NCBI GenBank assembly: GCA_963755825.1
Contig: CAVWLA010000003.1
Location: 806,001 to 870,000 of the forward strand
Source: DATBQN01 sp963755825
GTDB taxonomy: Bacteria > Acidobacteriota > Thermoanaerobaculia > Multivoradales > UBA5704
Reading direction: 5' to 3'
DNA length: 64,000 bases
Below the pieces are notes generated by a model that had not been told where the DNA came from, searched no databases, and saw nothing but the letters and a program-made list of their open reading frames with translations. Below, piece after piece: positions 46,709 through 56,992 of this stretch (positions are counted from its first letter, which is position 1; each line of letters begins with the position of its first letter). Position numbers and translations under genes: made by a program.

Positions 46709-47932
46709 ATGAGCCCTTCCCGGGAGCCGGCATTGCCCTTCACGATCGGGCTCGACGCGCGCAAGATCCAGGACTTCGGCATCGGCACCTACGTGCGGAA
46801 CCTCGTCCGCGCGCTCGCCCGCCTCGACGCCGAGAACCGCTACGTGCTGCTGGTGCGGCCGGCCGACCGCGAGGCGCTCCCCGAGCTGCCGGAGAACTTT
46901 CGCCTCGTCGTCGAGAGCTCGCCGGTCTACTCGCCGCGCGAGTTCTTCGCCCTCTCCTACCGCCTCTTCCGGCTGCGCCTCGACCTCTACCACGCCACCC
47001 ACTACGTGCTGCCGGCGATCGTGCCGTCGCGGGTCGTGGTGACCATCCACGACATCATCCATCTGCTCTACCCGGAGTTCCTCCCCTCCGGCATCGCCTT
47101 CCTCTACGCCCAGCGGATGATCCACCGCAGCCTGACGCGCGGCGACCGCATCATCGCCGTGTCGCAGAACACCAAGGCCGACCTGATGGAGTACTTCGAC
47201 GTCGACGGCAAGAAGATCCAGGTGGTCTACAACGGCGTCGAGGAGCGCTTCCGCGAGCGCCTGCCGCAGGAGGAGATCGACCGCCAGCTCGCCTCGATCG
47301 GCCTCGGCCGCCCCTATCTCCTCTTCGTCGGCAACCCCAAGCCGCACAAGAATCTCGATAACGTCGTGCAGGCTTACGCGCGGGCCCGCCGCATGGCGCA
47401 GTTCGACGTGCCGCTGGTCTGCGTCGGCGACAAGACCGGCGCCGAGGCGAAGATCCGCCAGCGCGCCCACTACCTGGGCCTCGCCGACCGCGTGCTGCTC
47501 ATGGGCCACGTCGCCGACGAGCTGCTGCCGGCGATCTACCAGGGGGCGACGCTCTTCCTCTACCCCACCCTCTACGAGGGCTTCGGCCTGCCGGTCGTCG
47601 AGGCGATGGCCTCTGGGGTCGCCGTCATCACCTCGAACACCTCGGCGCTCAAGGAGATCGCCGAGGGCTACGCCCACCTCGTCGACCCGCTCGACGTCGA
47701 CGGCATGGCGAAGGCGATCGCCAGCGCCATGGCGGACGACGACCGCCGCGCCGCCCTCGCCAAGCTCGGCGCCCGGCGGGCGGAGGACTTCCGCTGGGAC
47801 GTCACGGCACGCAAGACCATCGACGTCTACCGCGCGGCGCTCGGCGCCGCTGGCGCCGCTGGAGCCGCGGAGCCGCCGCCGCCGCCGCGGGCTCAGCCGG
47901 ACGCCGTGAAGCCGGGCGGCGAGCGCGGGTGA
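46709..47932 (+). CDS. Glycosyltransferase family 4
   Basis: 407 residues from ATG 46709. IGLDARKIQDFGIGTYVRNLVRAL, VVTIHDIIHLLYPEFLPS, YLLFVGNPKPHKNLDNVVQAYARAR, AIYQGATLFLYPTLYEGFGLPVVEAMASGVAVITSNTSALKEIAEGYA. The last 30 residues are Ala/Pro-rich linker. Same subfamily style as its upstream neighbour, so the pair may add successive sugars. It overlaps the next gene by 4 bp (GTGA). Confidence 0.93.
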   Translation: MSPSREPALPFTIGLDARKIQDFGIGTYVRNLVRALARLDAENRYVLLVRPADREALPELPENFRLVVESSPVYSPREFFALSYRLFRLRLDLYHATHYVLPAIVPSRVVVTIHDIIHLLYPEFLPSGIAFLYAQRMIHRSLTRGDRIIAVSQNTKADLMEYFDVDGKKIQVVYNGVEERFRERLPQEEIDRQLASIGLGRPYLLFVGNPKPHKNLDNVVQAYARARRMAQFDVPLVCVGDKTGAEAKIRQRAHYLGLADRVLLMGHVADELLPAIYQGATLFLYPTLYEGFGLPVVEAMASGVAVITSNTSALKEIAEGYAHLVDPLDVDGMAKAIASAMADDDRRAALAKLGARRAEDFRWDVTARKTIDVYRAALGAAGAAGAAEPPPPPRAQPDAVKPGGERG

Positions 47933-49143
47933 GCGGCGCGGCTCCGGCGACGGCGACGACGGCGGAATTCTCCGGCCGCCGCACGGCGCTCGTCCACGAC
48001 TGGCTGACCGGCATGCGCGGCGGCGAGAAGGTGCTCGCCGCGCTCGGCGGGCTCTTCCCCGGCGCGCCGATCCACACCCTCTTCCACTTCCCCGGCAGCG
48101 TCGACGCGGCGATCGAGGCGCACCCGATCGTCACCAGCGCTCTCCAGCGCGCGCCGGCTCTGCGCCGCCACTACCGCCGCTACCTGCCGCTCTTCCCCGC
48201 CGCCATCGAGAGCTTCGACCTCGCCGGCTACGACCTCGTCGTCTCCTCCTCGCACTGCGTCGCCAAGGGCGTGCTGCCGGCGCCCGGCGCCTTCCACCTC
48301 TGCTACTGCCATACCCCGATGCGCTACGCCTGGGACCAGGAGCACGCCTACTTCCCGCACCGCCGCAGCCTGGCGGCGCGGCTGCGCGCCGCCGCCCTCT
48401 CCCGCCTGCGCACCTGGGACGCCGCCTCGGCGCCGCGCGTCGACCTCTTCGTCGCCAACTCGCGCTTCGTCGCCCGCCGCATCCACCGCTACTACGGGGT
48501 GCCGGAGGCGGCGATCGAGGTCGTCGCGCCGCCGGTCGAGATCGCCCTCTTCACGCCCGGCGAGCCGGCGGGCGGCAGCGCCGCGCCGCCGCCGCCCTAC
48601 TGCCTGGCGGTGTCGGCGCTGGCGCCCTACAAGCGCCTGGAGGTGGCGATCGCCGCCTGCGCGCGGCTGGGGGTCGAGCTCCGCATCGTCGGCGACGGCC
48701 CCGAGCGCGCCCGGCTCGAGCGGCTGGCGGCGGGCACCGGCGGGCGCGCCGGAGCCGGCGCCGGGGCGCGCTTCCTCGGCCGCGTCGAGGCGGAGCGGCT
48801 GCGCGAGCTCTACCGCGGCGCCCTCTGCTTCGTGCAGCCGGGGATCGAGGACTTCGGCATCGCCGCCGTCGAGGCGCTCGCCTGCGGCACGCCGGTCGTC
48901 GCCGCCGGCCGCGGCGGCGTCCTCGACATCGTCGAGGACGGGCGCCACGGGGTTCTCTACGAAGATGATGGAGCGCCGCAGGAGGGGCGGCAGGCGGCCG
49001 CCGCGGCCGCTCTCGCCGCCGCGATTGACAGGGCGCGCCAGATTCGGTTCAATACCTTGGATCTGCGCGCCCGTGCGGAGGGCTTTTCCGCCGGCCGCTT
49101 CACCGACCAGATACGCTCCATCTTGTCGCGCCACCTCGGCTGA
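47929..49143 (+). CDS. Glycosyltransferase family 4
   Basis: 404 residues from GTG 47929. ALVHDWLTGMRGGEKVLAALGGLFP is the typical opening of the GT4 group related to WcaI/GumH-like enzymes. HLCYCHTPMRYAWDQEHAYF, VANSRFVARRIHRYYG, AVSALAPYKRLEVAI, RIVGDGPERARLE and FVQPGIEDFGIAAVEALACGTPVVAAGRGG follow. It overlaps the previous gene. It ends 43 bp before the sugar-1-phosphate transferase. Confidence 0.93.
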   Translation: MSGAAPATATTAEFSGRRTALVHDWLTGMRGGEKVLAALGGLFPGAPIHTLFHFPGSVDAAIEAHPIVTSALQRAPALRRHYRRYLPLFPAAIESFDLAGYDLVVSSSHCVAKGVLPAPGAFHLCYCHTPMRYAWDQEHAYFPHRRSLAARLRAAALSRLRTWDAASAPRVDLFVANSRFVARRIHRYYGVPEAAIEVVAPPVEIALFTPGEPAGGSAAPPPPYCLAVSALAPYKRLEVAIAACARLGVELRIVGDGPERARLERLAAGTGGRAGAGAGARFLGRVEAERLRELYRGALCFVQPGIEDFGIAAVEALACGTPVVAAGRGGVLDIVEDGRHGVLYEDDGAPQEGRQAAAAAALAAAIDRARQIRFNTLDLRARAEGFSAGRFTDQIRSILSRHLG

Positions 49144-49186
49144 CCGAGCTCTCGAGAGTGCTCATCCGCGAGGGAGATCCCGCGTC

Positions 49187-50614
49187 TTGATCCGCCAACG
49201 CCATCGCATCACCGCGGGGACCTACCTCGCCGGCGACCTCGCCGCGACGCTCGTCGCCTTCTTCGGCGCCTGGCTGCTGCGCTTCAAGCTGGAGATCGTC
49301 CCGCTCACCAAGAACGTCCCGGAGTTCGGCCCCTACCTTCGCCTGGTGCCGTTCGTCGTCGTGCTATGGCCGATCGTCCTCCACTTCCACGGCCTCTACC
49401 AGATCCGCCGCGGCCGCAGCCGCACCGACGAGATGCTCACCCTGGTCGTCGCCGTCGCTCTCGCCACGGTGCTGCTCTCGGTGGTGATCGCCTGGTACCG
49501 GCCGCCGGCGGCGCCGGGGAGCCACGAGTACTTCACCTACAGCCGCGCCTTCCTCGCCATCTTCGCCATCGCCGACCTCCTCGCCGTCGGCGCCGAGCGC
49601 CTGGGCATCCGCGCGCTTCTGCGCCGCATCCGGCTCTCCGGGCAGAACCTGCAGCGCATCCTGGTGATCGGCGCCGGCGCCCTCGGCCGCGAGATCACGC
49701 AGAAGATCCTCGCCCACCGCGAGCTCGGCTTCGCCGTCGTCGGCTTCCTCGACGACGACCCCGGCAAGGCCGGCACCAGCTTCCAGGGCGTGCCGGTCCT
49801 CGGCACGCTGCGCCAGGCCGAGGAGATCCTCGCCCAGGTGCCGGTCGACCAGGTCTACATGGCCCTGCCGCTCGATGCGTACAAGAAGACGCTGCAGATG
49901 CTGCAGCTGATGGCCCGCGAGTGCGTCGAGACCAAGCTCGTCCCCGACATCCTCCAGTACGCGACCCTCAAGGCGACCATGGAGGACCTCGACGGCACGC
50001 CGGTGATCAACCTCTCGCAGGTGCCGCTGCAGGGCTGGAGCAGCCTCGCCAAACGGGCGATGGACATCGCCATCTCCGCCGCCGCCCTCGTCGTCGTCGT
50101 CCCCTTCCTGCCGCTCATCGCCCTCGCCATCTGGCTCGAGGACCGCGGGCCGATCTTCTACACCCAGGAGCGCATGGGGCTCGACGGCCAGTCGTTCATG
50201 ATCGTCAAGTTCCGCTCCATGCGCATCGACGCCGAGGCGTCGTCCGGCCCGGTGTGGGCGATCAAGGACGACCCGCGGCGCACCCGCATCGGCGGCTTCC
50301 TCCGCCGCTGGTCGCTCGACGAGCTGCCGCAGCTGTGGAACGTCCTCGTCGGCGACATGTCGATCGTCGGCCCGCGCCCCGAGCGGCCGACCTTCGTGCG
50401 CGAGTTCAAGCACAAGATCCCGCAGTACATGCTCCGCCACCGCGTCAAGGCGGGCATCACCGGCTGGGCGCAGGTGCACGGCTGGCGGGGCAACACCTCG
50501 ATCAAGAAGCGCATCCAGTACGACCTCTACTACATCGAGAACTGGTCGCTTGGGCTCGACTTCAAGATCCTCGGGATGACCGTGCTGCACGCGATCCGCC
50601 ACCACGCATATTGA
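49187..50614 (+). CDS. Polyprenyl-phosphate sugar-1-phosphate transferase (initiating glycosyltransferase)
   Basis: 475 residues. Four to five N-terminal membrane helices, a CoA-binding-like Rossmann segment (ILVIGAGALGREITQKIL), then a bacterial sugar transferase domain with KRAMDIAISAAALVVVVP, FYTQERMGLDGQSFMIVKFRSM, RRWSLDELPQLWNVLVGDMSIVGPRPERP and VKAGITGWAQVHGWRG. This is the WbaP/WcaJ/EpsE class that loads hexose-1-phosphate onto undecaprenyl phosphate, the first step of repeat-unit assembly. TTG 49187 with AGGGAG about 12 nt upstream is preferred over the longer frame. Last gene of the plus-strand polysaccharide block; no flippase or polymerase of the Wzx/Wzy type lies in the window. 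Confidence 0.94.
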   Translation: MIRQRHRITAGTYLAGDLAATLVAFFGAWLLRFKLEIVPLTKNVPEFGPYLRLVPFVVVLWPIVLHFHGLYQIRRGRSRTDEMLTLVVAVALATVLLSVVIAWYRPPAAPGSHEYFTYSRAFLAIFAIADLLAVGAERLGIRALLRRIRLSGQNLQRILVIGAGALGREITQKILAHRELGFAVVGFLDDDPGKAGTSFQGVPVLGTLRQAEEILAQVPVDQVYMALPLDAYKKTLQMLQLMARECVETKLVPDILQYATLKATMEDLDGTPVINLSQVPLQGWSSLAKRAMDIAISAAALVVVVPFLPLIALAIWLEDRGPIFYTQERMGLDGQSFMIVKFRSMRIDAEASSGPVWAIKDDPRRTRIGGFLRRWSLDELPQLWNVLVGDMSIVGPRPERPTFVREFKHKIPQYMLRHRVKAGITGWAQVHGWRGNTSIKKRIQYDLYYIENWSLGLDFKILGMTVLHAIRHHAY

Positions 50615-50663
50615 CGACGCGGCGTCGCCGCCGTCTCCGCCCGGCACTCCCCCACCGCGCTCG

Positions 50664-50686
50664 AAAGCCTTATTTCATAGGGCTTT
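50664..50686 (+). terminator. Terminator-like hairpin after the polysaccharide block
   Basis: AAAGCC (50664-50669) pairs with GGCTTT (50681-50686) around a T-rich loop, 50 bp after the transferase stop. No U tract follows; moderate support. Confidence 0.4.
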
Positions 50687-50821
50687 GGATAACCTCGACC
50701 ACTAGAGGCCCAACCTGTCGTGTTGCCGCTCGGGGGCTTGTCCCAGGTCTTGCGGTGCCGCTCGCGGGAGGCTGGCTCATGCCGAAACGGCGCGCCACAA
50801 AGCCTGGGGTTGAGCGTGCTC

Positions 50822-50850
50822 TTGACACTCCACATGTAGTGGCGTAACCT
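50822..50850 (+). promoter_or_regulatory. Predicted sigma-70 promoter of the histone-H1-like gene
   Basis: TTGACA (50822-50827), 17-bp spacer, TAACCT (50845-50850), about 54 bp before the start codon. Perfect -35 box, weaker -10. The gene stands alone between blocks and needs its own promoter. Confidence 0.55.
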
Positions 50851-50903
50851 CGGCGTCATCAGCCCGGTCTAGGTGGGCAAACATTCCGAAAGGAGAGATG
50901 TCC

Positions 50904-51068
50904 ATGGCAATCGCGACGAAGAAGGCGAGCACCAAGAAGGCCGCGGCGAAGCCGGCCGCGAAGAAGGCGGCCGTCAAGAAGGCCGCTCCGAAGAAGGCTG
51001 CGGCGGCCAAGAAGCCGGCGGCTGCGAAGAAGCCGGCGGCCAAGAAGACCGCCGCCAAGAAGAAGTAA
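50904..51068 (+). CDS. Histone-H1-like Lys/Ala/Pro-rich nucleoid protein
   Basis: 54 residues built from AKK, AAK and PAAKK units: 21 Lys, most other residues Ala or Pro, and no acidic residues. This matches the tail of bacterial histone-H1-like proteins (Hc1, AlgP tails). AAAGGAG lies 8 nt before ATG 50904; the in-frame ATG at 50898 is too close to that site. It probably binds DNA non-specifically and compacts the nucleoid. A perfect GCCCTC-GCGA-GAGGGC hairpin follows the stop. The antisense open frame here is only its shadow. Confidence 0.85.
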   Translation: MAIATKKASTKKAAAKPAAKKAAVKKAAPKKAAAAKKPAAAKKPAAKKTAAKKK

Positions 51069-51071
51069 GCG

Positions 51072-51087
51072 GCCCTCGCGAGAGGGC
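51072..51087 (+). terminator. Hairpin terminator after histone-H1-like gene
   Basis: Six-base arms GCCCTC/GAGGGC with a GCGA tetraloop, 3 nt after the TAA. Perfect stem, no U tract. Confidence 0.55.
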
Positions 51088-51259
51088 GGCTCGAAAGTGA
51101 GAAGTCTTTCGCGTCGCCCTCGAAGTTCTGAGTCTCTGGAGTTCCTCCCCTCCCATCCCGATCCTGCGGCGTGTCGTTCGGTGCCGCACCTTCCCTAAAA
51201 AGCCTCCGAAAGAGCGTTCTCGAGCGACGGCCGCCGCGCCGCCGGCCGTCAGCCGCCGC

Positions 51260-52006
51260 TCAGGGCAGCAGCGCGGCGGCGGCGGGATCGAGCAGCCAGG
51301 TGAGCTCGCCGGCCACCGGCTGGACGACGCGCGCCGGCACCGCGTCGACCGCGGCGTCGCCGTGGAGGACCTCGCGGACCGCCGGCGCCTTGTCCTCGCC
51401 GGCGACGAGGAAGAGCACGTGCGCCGCGGCGTTGAGCGCGCGCGGGGTGAGGGTGATGCGGAAGGCGGCGAGCTTCTCGACCCACGGCGCGGCGACCAGA
51501 TGGGTCTCGTCGTGGAGCGCCGGCGAGCCCGGGAAGAGCGAGGCGGTGTGGCCCTCGGGGCCGAGCCCCAGGAGGACGAGGTCGAAGCGGGGGAGCGCGC
51601 CGGCGGCGAGGCGGAACGCCGCCGCCAGCGTCGCCTCGTACTCCGCGGCGGCGGCCGCCGCGTCGGGCTCCTCGGCATGGATGCGGTGGACGTTGTCGGC
51701 CGAGATCGGCGCCCGCTCGAGGAGCGTCTCCCGCGCCATCCGATAGTTGCTGTCCGGATGGTCGGGCGGCACGTGCCGCTCGTCTCCCCAGAAGACGTGC
51801 ACCGCCTCCCAGGGGATGCGAGCGCGGTAGGGCTGGTCCTCGGCGGCGAGCAGCTGGAAGAGGTCGCGCGGCGTCGAGCCGCCGGAGAGCGCGACGCGGA
51901 AGAAGTCGCCGCGCTCCGTCGCGGCGCGCGCGGCGGAGGCGAAGATCTCGGCCGCGGCGCGCGCGATGGCGCCGCGGTCGGCGAGGACGTGGGTCTCGGC
52001 AGCCAT
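51260..52006 (-). CDS. pgl: 6-phosphogluconolactonase
   Basis: Hydrolyses 6-phosphogluconolactone to 6-phosphogluconate. 248 residues. FFRVALSGGSTPRDLFQLLA, VHVFWGDERHVPPDHPDSNYRMA and DLVLLGLGPEGHTASLFPG are the DevB/Pgl signatures, with the phosphate-binding SGGSTP loop and the GPEGHTASLFP segment intact. ATG 52006 is used; the frame upstream belongs to the end of zwf. It follows zwf by 34 bp in a gnd-zwf-pgl operon. Confidence 0.95.
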   Translation of the reverse strand: MAAETHVLADRGAIARAAAEIFASAARAATERGDFFRVALSGGSTPRDLFQLLAAEDQPYRARIPWEAVHVFWGDERHVPPDHPDSNYRMARETLLERAPISADNVHRIHAEEPDAAAAAAEYEATLAAAFRLAAGALPRFDLVLLGLGPEGHTASLFPGSPALHDETHLVAAPWVEKLAAFRITLTPRALNAAAHVLFLVAGEDKAPAVREVLHGDAAVDAVPARVVQPVAGELTWLLDPAAAALLP

Positions 52007-52040
52007 GTCGGTCTCCGCAATCGATCTGCGGACGCGGCGG

Positions 52041-53627
52041 TCAGCTCGCCCCGCCGGTCTCGCGCCAGCTCCGCCACTGCCTGCCGTCGCGCTGGATGAG
52101 CTCGTCGGCCTCCTTCGGCCCCCAGGTGCCGGCGGCATAGTTGGGGAAGCTCCGCGGCACCAGCGTCTGCCAGACGTCGAGGATGGGCGTCACCACCTTC
52201 CAGCTGGTCTCCACCATGTCGCTGCGCTGGAAGAGCGTCGAGTCGCCCTCCAGGCAGTCGTAGAGCAGCGTCTCGTAGCCGGTCGACGGCGTCGAGCCGA
52301 AATAGTCGGCGTACTCGAAGGCCATCCGCACGGTGCCGAGGTTGACCAGCGGGCCGGGAATCTTGGCGTGGAAGCGCAGCGACACTCCCTCGTCCGGCTG
52401 GATGTGGAGGACCAGCAGGTTGGGGTTGAGCGTCTCGACCGGCGTCTCGCGGAAGAGCATGAACGGCGCCCGCTTGAACTGGATGGCGATCTCGGTCACC
52501 CGCCGCGGCAGCCGCTTGCCGGTGCGCAGGTAGAACGGCACGTCCGCCCAGCGCCAGTTGTCGAGGTGGAGCTTCATCGCCGCGTAGGTCTCGGTCGCCG
52601 AGTTGGGGGCGACGTCCGGCTCGGTGCGGTAGCCGGGGACGGCATGGCCGCCGAGGATGCCCTCGCCGTACTGGCCGCGCACCGCCTGGGTCAGGACGTC
52701 CTCGTGGCTCAGCGGGTGGATCGCCTGCAGCACCTTGACGCGCTCGTTCCTCACCACGTCGGCGGCGAAGGAGATCGGCGGCTCCATGGCGATGAAGGCG
52801 AGGAGCTGGAAGACGTGGTTCTGCAGCACGTCGCGCAGCGCCCCGGCATGGTCGTAGTAGGAGCCGCGGTCCTCGACGCCGACGTTCTCGGCGACGGTGA
52901 TCTGCACGGAGTCGATGTAGCGGCGGTTCCAGATCGGCTCGAAGATGCCGTTGGCGAAGCGGAACGCCATGATGTTCTGCACCGTCTCCTTGCCCAGGTA
53001 GTGGTCGATGCGGTAGATCTGGTCCTCGCCGAGCACGTTCTGGATGTTGCGGTTGAGCTCCTGCGCCGACTCGAGGTCGTGGCCGAAGGGCTTCTCGATG
53101 ATGACCCGCCGGAACTGGCCGTTCTCCTCGCGCGCCATCCCCGCCGCGCCGAGGCGGTCGATGATGGTGGCGAAGAACGACGGCGGCGTCGCCAGGTAGT
53201 AGAGGCGGGAGCCGCCGGTCGCGTGCTCGCCCTCCGCCTGCTCGACCGCCTTCTCCAGCCGCTCGTAGGCGGCGGCGTCGGCGAAGTCGCCGGCCGAGTA
53301 GTAGACCCGCTCGAGCAGCCACTTGAGCGGCTCGTCCTCGACCTTGGTGGTGGCGAACTGGCGGAGCTCGTCCTTCAGGCTGTCGCGGAACGCCTCGGTC
53401 GTCATCTCGGTGCGCCCGGTCCCCACCACCGCGAACGAATCGGGGAGGAGGCCGCTCACGTGCAGGTTGTAGAGCGACGGGAAGAGCTTGCGCTTGGTGA
53501 GGTCGCCGGTGGCGCCGAAGATCACCATCGCCGCCGGAGGCGCCGGCTTCGGCTTCTCCTCGACGTTCTGGATCTCGGGATCGTCGCTCTGGGCCGGGGT
53601 GGTCTTGGCTGGTGCCTTGCTCGCCAT
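52041..53627 (-). CDS. zwf: Glucose-6-phosphate 1-dehydrogenase
   Basis: Oxidises glucose-6-phosphate to 6-phosphogluconolactone with NADP. 528 residues including an N-terminal extension of about 30 residues rich in Lys/Pro/Ala. VIFGATGDLTKRKLFPSLY binds NADP, EKPFGHDLESAQELN and RIDHYLGKETVQN hold substrate and catalytic residues, and FANGIFEPIWNRRYID, RTGKRLPRR and TGYETLLYDCLEGD follow. GGGAGG lies 7 nt before ATG 53627. The gap to gnd is 2 bp. Confidence 0.96.
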   Translation of the reverse strand: MASKAPAKTTPAQSDDPEIQNVEEKPKPAPPAAMVIFGATGDLTKRKLFPSLYNLHVSGLLPDSFAVVGTGRTEMTTEAFRDSLKDELRQFATTKVEDEPLKWLLERVYYSAGDFADAAAYERLEKAVEQAEGEHATGGSRLYYLATPPSFFATIIDRLGAAGMAREENGQFRRVIIEKPFGHDLESAQELNRNIQNVLGEDQIYRIDHYLGKETVQNIMAFRFANGIFEPIWNRRYIDSVQITVAENVGVEDRGSYYDHAGALRDVLQNHVFQLLAFIAMEPPISFAADVVRNERVKVLQAIHPLSHEDVLTQAVRGQYGEGILGGHAVPGYRTEPDVAPNSATETYAAMKLHLDNWRWADVPFYLRTGKRLPRRVTEIAIQFKRAPFMLFRETPVETLNPNLLVLHIQPDEGVSLRFHAKIPGPLVNLGTVRMAFEYADYFGSTPSTGYETLLYDCLEGDSTLFQRSDMVETSWKVVTPILDVWQTLVPRSFPNYAAGTWGPKEADELIQRDGRQWRSWRETGGAS

Positions 53628-53629
53628 GG

Positions 53630-54607
<978 letters not shown>

Positions 54608-54807
54608 TCGTTGCCTCCCCGGGGGTGCTCCCCCTGCTCCTCACCATTACGGTCGCGCAGGAGATCCGGCCTCCCGCGCCCGAGCAGTCTACCCGACCGC
54701 CATGGCGCTCCTCACCGCCGCCGGCCGGGAGCCGTGGCACGGGCGTCGCAGAGGAGTGTCGTCGCCTGGAGATCTCGCCAGCTCGCCGCCAACGGTCAGG
54801 AGACCCG

Positions 54808-55533
54808 ATGACATCACGACCCGCTCCTCCAGCCCTGCCGACCAACTGCCTCGCCGCCTGTGCTCTCGTCGCCCTGGCGGCCCTCGCCGGGCTCGCCGCC
54901 GCGCCGGCCGCCGCGCAGACCGCGATCTCCATCGAGGCCGGCACGCTGGGCGCCGGCTTCCAGGTTGCCCATACGTTCTCGCCGCGCTTCGACGCCCGCC
55001 TGGGCGTCGCCGGCTGGACGGTCAGCGGCCGCCGCGCCGCCGCCGGCATCGAGTACGACGCGCAGGCGGACCTGCGCACGGCGCAGCTCTTCGGCGACTG
55101 GCACCCGGGGGACTCGCCCTTTCGCCTGACCGCCGGCCTCTTCTACGACGCCACGCGGATCAAGGGGACGAGCGTGCCGCCCGCCTCGGGCCTCTATCCG
55201 ATCGGCGGCATCGAAGTGCCGGTCTCCCTGGTGGGCGGGCTCCGCGGCCGGGTCGACTTCCCCGCCCTCGCTCCCTACGCCGGCATCGGCTGGGGGAGAG
55301 CCGCCGGCGGCGGTCACTTCGGATTCACCGGCGATCTCGGCATCGCCTATCAGGGGCATCCGAGCGTCACCCTGACGCCGCTCATCCCGGCCGACAGCCC
55401 CGTCCTCTCGATCCCCGCCGCCCGCGAGCTCCTCGATCTCGAGATCGCCCGCGAGGAGAAGGACGCCGAGCGGCGGATCGCCCGCTACGACGTCTACCCG
55501 GTGCTGATGCTGGGGGTGACCTACAGGCCCTGA
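54808..55533 (+). CDS. Outer-membrane beta-barrel protein
   Basis: 241 residues. Signal peptide (LAACALVALAALAGLAAAPAAAQ), then alternating hydrophobic and polar strands ending in aromatic residues (DARLGVAGWTV, LRTAQLFGDWH, FRLTAGLFYDAT, LAPYAGIGWGRA, FGFTGDLGIAYQG) and a final strand YPVLMLGVTYRP. It resembles small OmpW-like or porin-family proteins with about eight strands. AGGAG lies 8 nt before ATG 54808. No substrate can be proposed. Confidence 0.82.
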   Translation: MTSRPAPPALPTNCLAACALVALAALAGLAAAPAAAQTAISIEAGTLGAGFQVAHTFSPRFDARLGVAGWTVSGRRAAAGIEYDAQADLRTAQLFGDWHPGDSPFRLTAGLFYDATRIKGTSVPPASGLYPIGGIEVPVSLVGGLRGRVDFPALAPYAGIGWGRAAGGGHFGFTGDLGIAYQGHPSVTLTPLIPADSPVLSIPAARELLDLEIAREEKDAERRIARYDVYPVLMLGVTYRP

Positions 55534-55663
55534 TCCCTCCGCGGCTCTGCCGGCGCCAGCGGGGAAGCATCGGAGGGCCGTGATAGCTTCGCGCGATCAT
55601 CATGCCCCACTCGTTCCGGCCGCGCGCGGCGCGCCTCGCCATCCGGCGAGACGCTCCGGCCGC

Positions 55664-56908
55664 ATGATCCCCGATCTCCAGCTCATCCTCGTCTCGGGCG
55701 TCGATCCGCTCGCCCGCGTCGGCGGCCACGAGAGCTACGTCGTCGGCCATGCCCTCGCCGCCGCCGCGGCCGGGTTCTCGCCGCAGGTCTTCCACGTCGG
55801 CGAGCGCGACTCCGAGCGGACGCACCAGCTCGTCTCGCTGCGCGGGATCGCCTCCCCGGCGCGACCGTTCCGCGGCATCATGGTCGCCGCCCACGCCCCC
55901 TTCCTCACCGCCGGGATCCGGCGCTACCTCCGCCAGCGGCCCGGGCCGGTAGTGGTCCATGGCTTCGGTGTCTGGGCCGACGTCGCCGCTCGCGTCCAGC
56001 GGGCTCTCCGCGCCGAGGGCCGCCGGGTCGTGGCAATCACCAGCGCCTACACCACGATGAAGCACGAGTACCGCGAGAAGCTCAACGGGCTCCACCCGGA
56101 CCACGGCCCGCGCCAGCATCTGCGGCATTGGCGCGAGTACCTCATCGTGCGCCTCTCGAGCGCGCGCCGGGAGCGCCGCGGCTACGCCGCGCAGCGCCTG
56201 GTCCTGGTCAACTACGAGGCGGTCCGCGAGCAGCTCATCGCCGACTACCGGCTGGCGGTCGAGGTCCGCCGCCTGCCCTACGCGGCGCCGGCGGCCTTTC
56301 GCGACGCCGAAGAGGCGCCGCCGATGCCGGCCGAGATCGCCGCGCTGCGGCCGGCCGAGGCGCCGCTCGTCGTCTCCGTCTCGCGCCACGATCCGCGCAA
56401 GGGCGTCGACGTCCTGCTGCGCGCTCTCGCCCGCCTGCAGGCCGCGGCGACGCCGTTCCGCGCCTGCCTGGTGAGCGATGGAGCGCTCCTCGCGGCGCAT
56501 CGCAAGCTGGCGGCGAAGCTGGCCCTCGGCGCCTCGACGGCGCTCCCCGGGCGCGTCGACGACCCCTTCGCCCATCTCCGCCATGCCGACATCTTCGTGC
56601 TGCCGTCGATCCAGGAGGGGAGCGGCTCGCTCTCCCTCCTCGAGGCCCTGCAGGCGGGCTGCGCGGTGGTCTCCTCGCGCTGCGACGGCCTCCCCGAGGA
56701 TCTCGTCGACGGCGCCAACGCGCTCCTCGTCCCCTGCGGCGACGACGCCGCGCTCGCCGCCGCCCTCGCCCGCCTCCTCACCGATCCCGCCCTCCGCCAG
56801 CGCCTCGCCCGAAGCGCCCGCGCCACCTTCGAGCAGCGCTTCTCCGCCCCCGCCTTCACCACCGCCCTCGGCGCCACCTACGACGAGCTCAGCGCGCCGC
56901 TGGCGTGA
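55664..56908 (+). CDS. Glycosyltransferase family 4
   Basis: 414 residues from ATG 55664; the frame extends 28 codons upstream without homology. LQLILVSGVDPLARVGGHESYVVGHALAAAAAGF opens the N-terminal domain. LVVSVSRHDPRKGVDVLLRALARLQ, FRACLVSDGALLAAHRKLAAKL, LRHADIFVLPSIQEGSGSLSLLEALQAGCAVVSSRCDGLPEDLVDGANALLV make the donor-binding half. QEGSGSLSLLEAL replaces the usual EGFGLPLLEA but keeps the Glu spacing. It is isolated from the main glycan block. Confidence 0.9.
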   Translation: MIPDLQLILVSGVDPLARVGGHESYVVGHALAAAAAGFSPQVFHVGERDSERTHQLVSLRGIASPARPFRGIMVAAHAPFLTAGIRRYLRQRPGPVVVHGFGVWADVAARVQRALRAEGRRVVAITSAYTTMKHEYREKLNGLHPDHGPRQHLRHWREYLIVRLSSARRERRGYAAQRLVLVNYEAVREQLIADYRLAVEVRRLPYAAPAAFRDAEEAPPMPAEIAALRPAEAPLVVSVSRHDPRKGVDVLLRALARLQAAATPFRACLVSDGALLAAHRKLAAKLALGASTALPGRVDDPFAHLRHADIFVLPSIQEGSGSLSLLEALQAGCAVVSSRCDGLPEDLVDGANALLVPCGDDAALAAALARLLTDPALRQRLARSARATFEQRFSAPAFTTALGATYDELSAPLA

Positions 56909-56992
56909 GGCGGCGCTCCGAAATCTCGCTCATGTATCCTTGAGAGGCGGGGAACGGCTGGAGGAGGCACGGACTCCCGCAAAGGAGCCATG

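Noticed and set aside
43340..47677. 1445-codon minus-strand open frame
   Set aside because: Antisense to four well-supported plus-strand genes; composition is Arg/Glu/Ala low-complexity typical of antisense GC-rich DNA.
50777..51058. Ala/Phe-rich minus-strand frame
   Set aside because: Antisense of the Lys/Ala repeat gene (AAG reads as CTT/TTC). No ribosome site; the plus strand has promoter, ribosome site and terminator.
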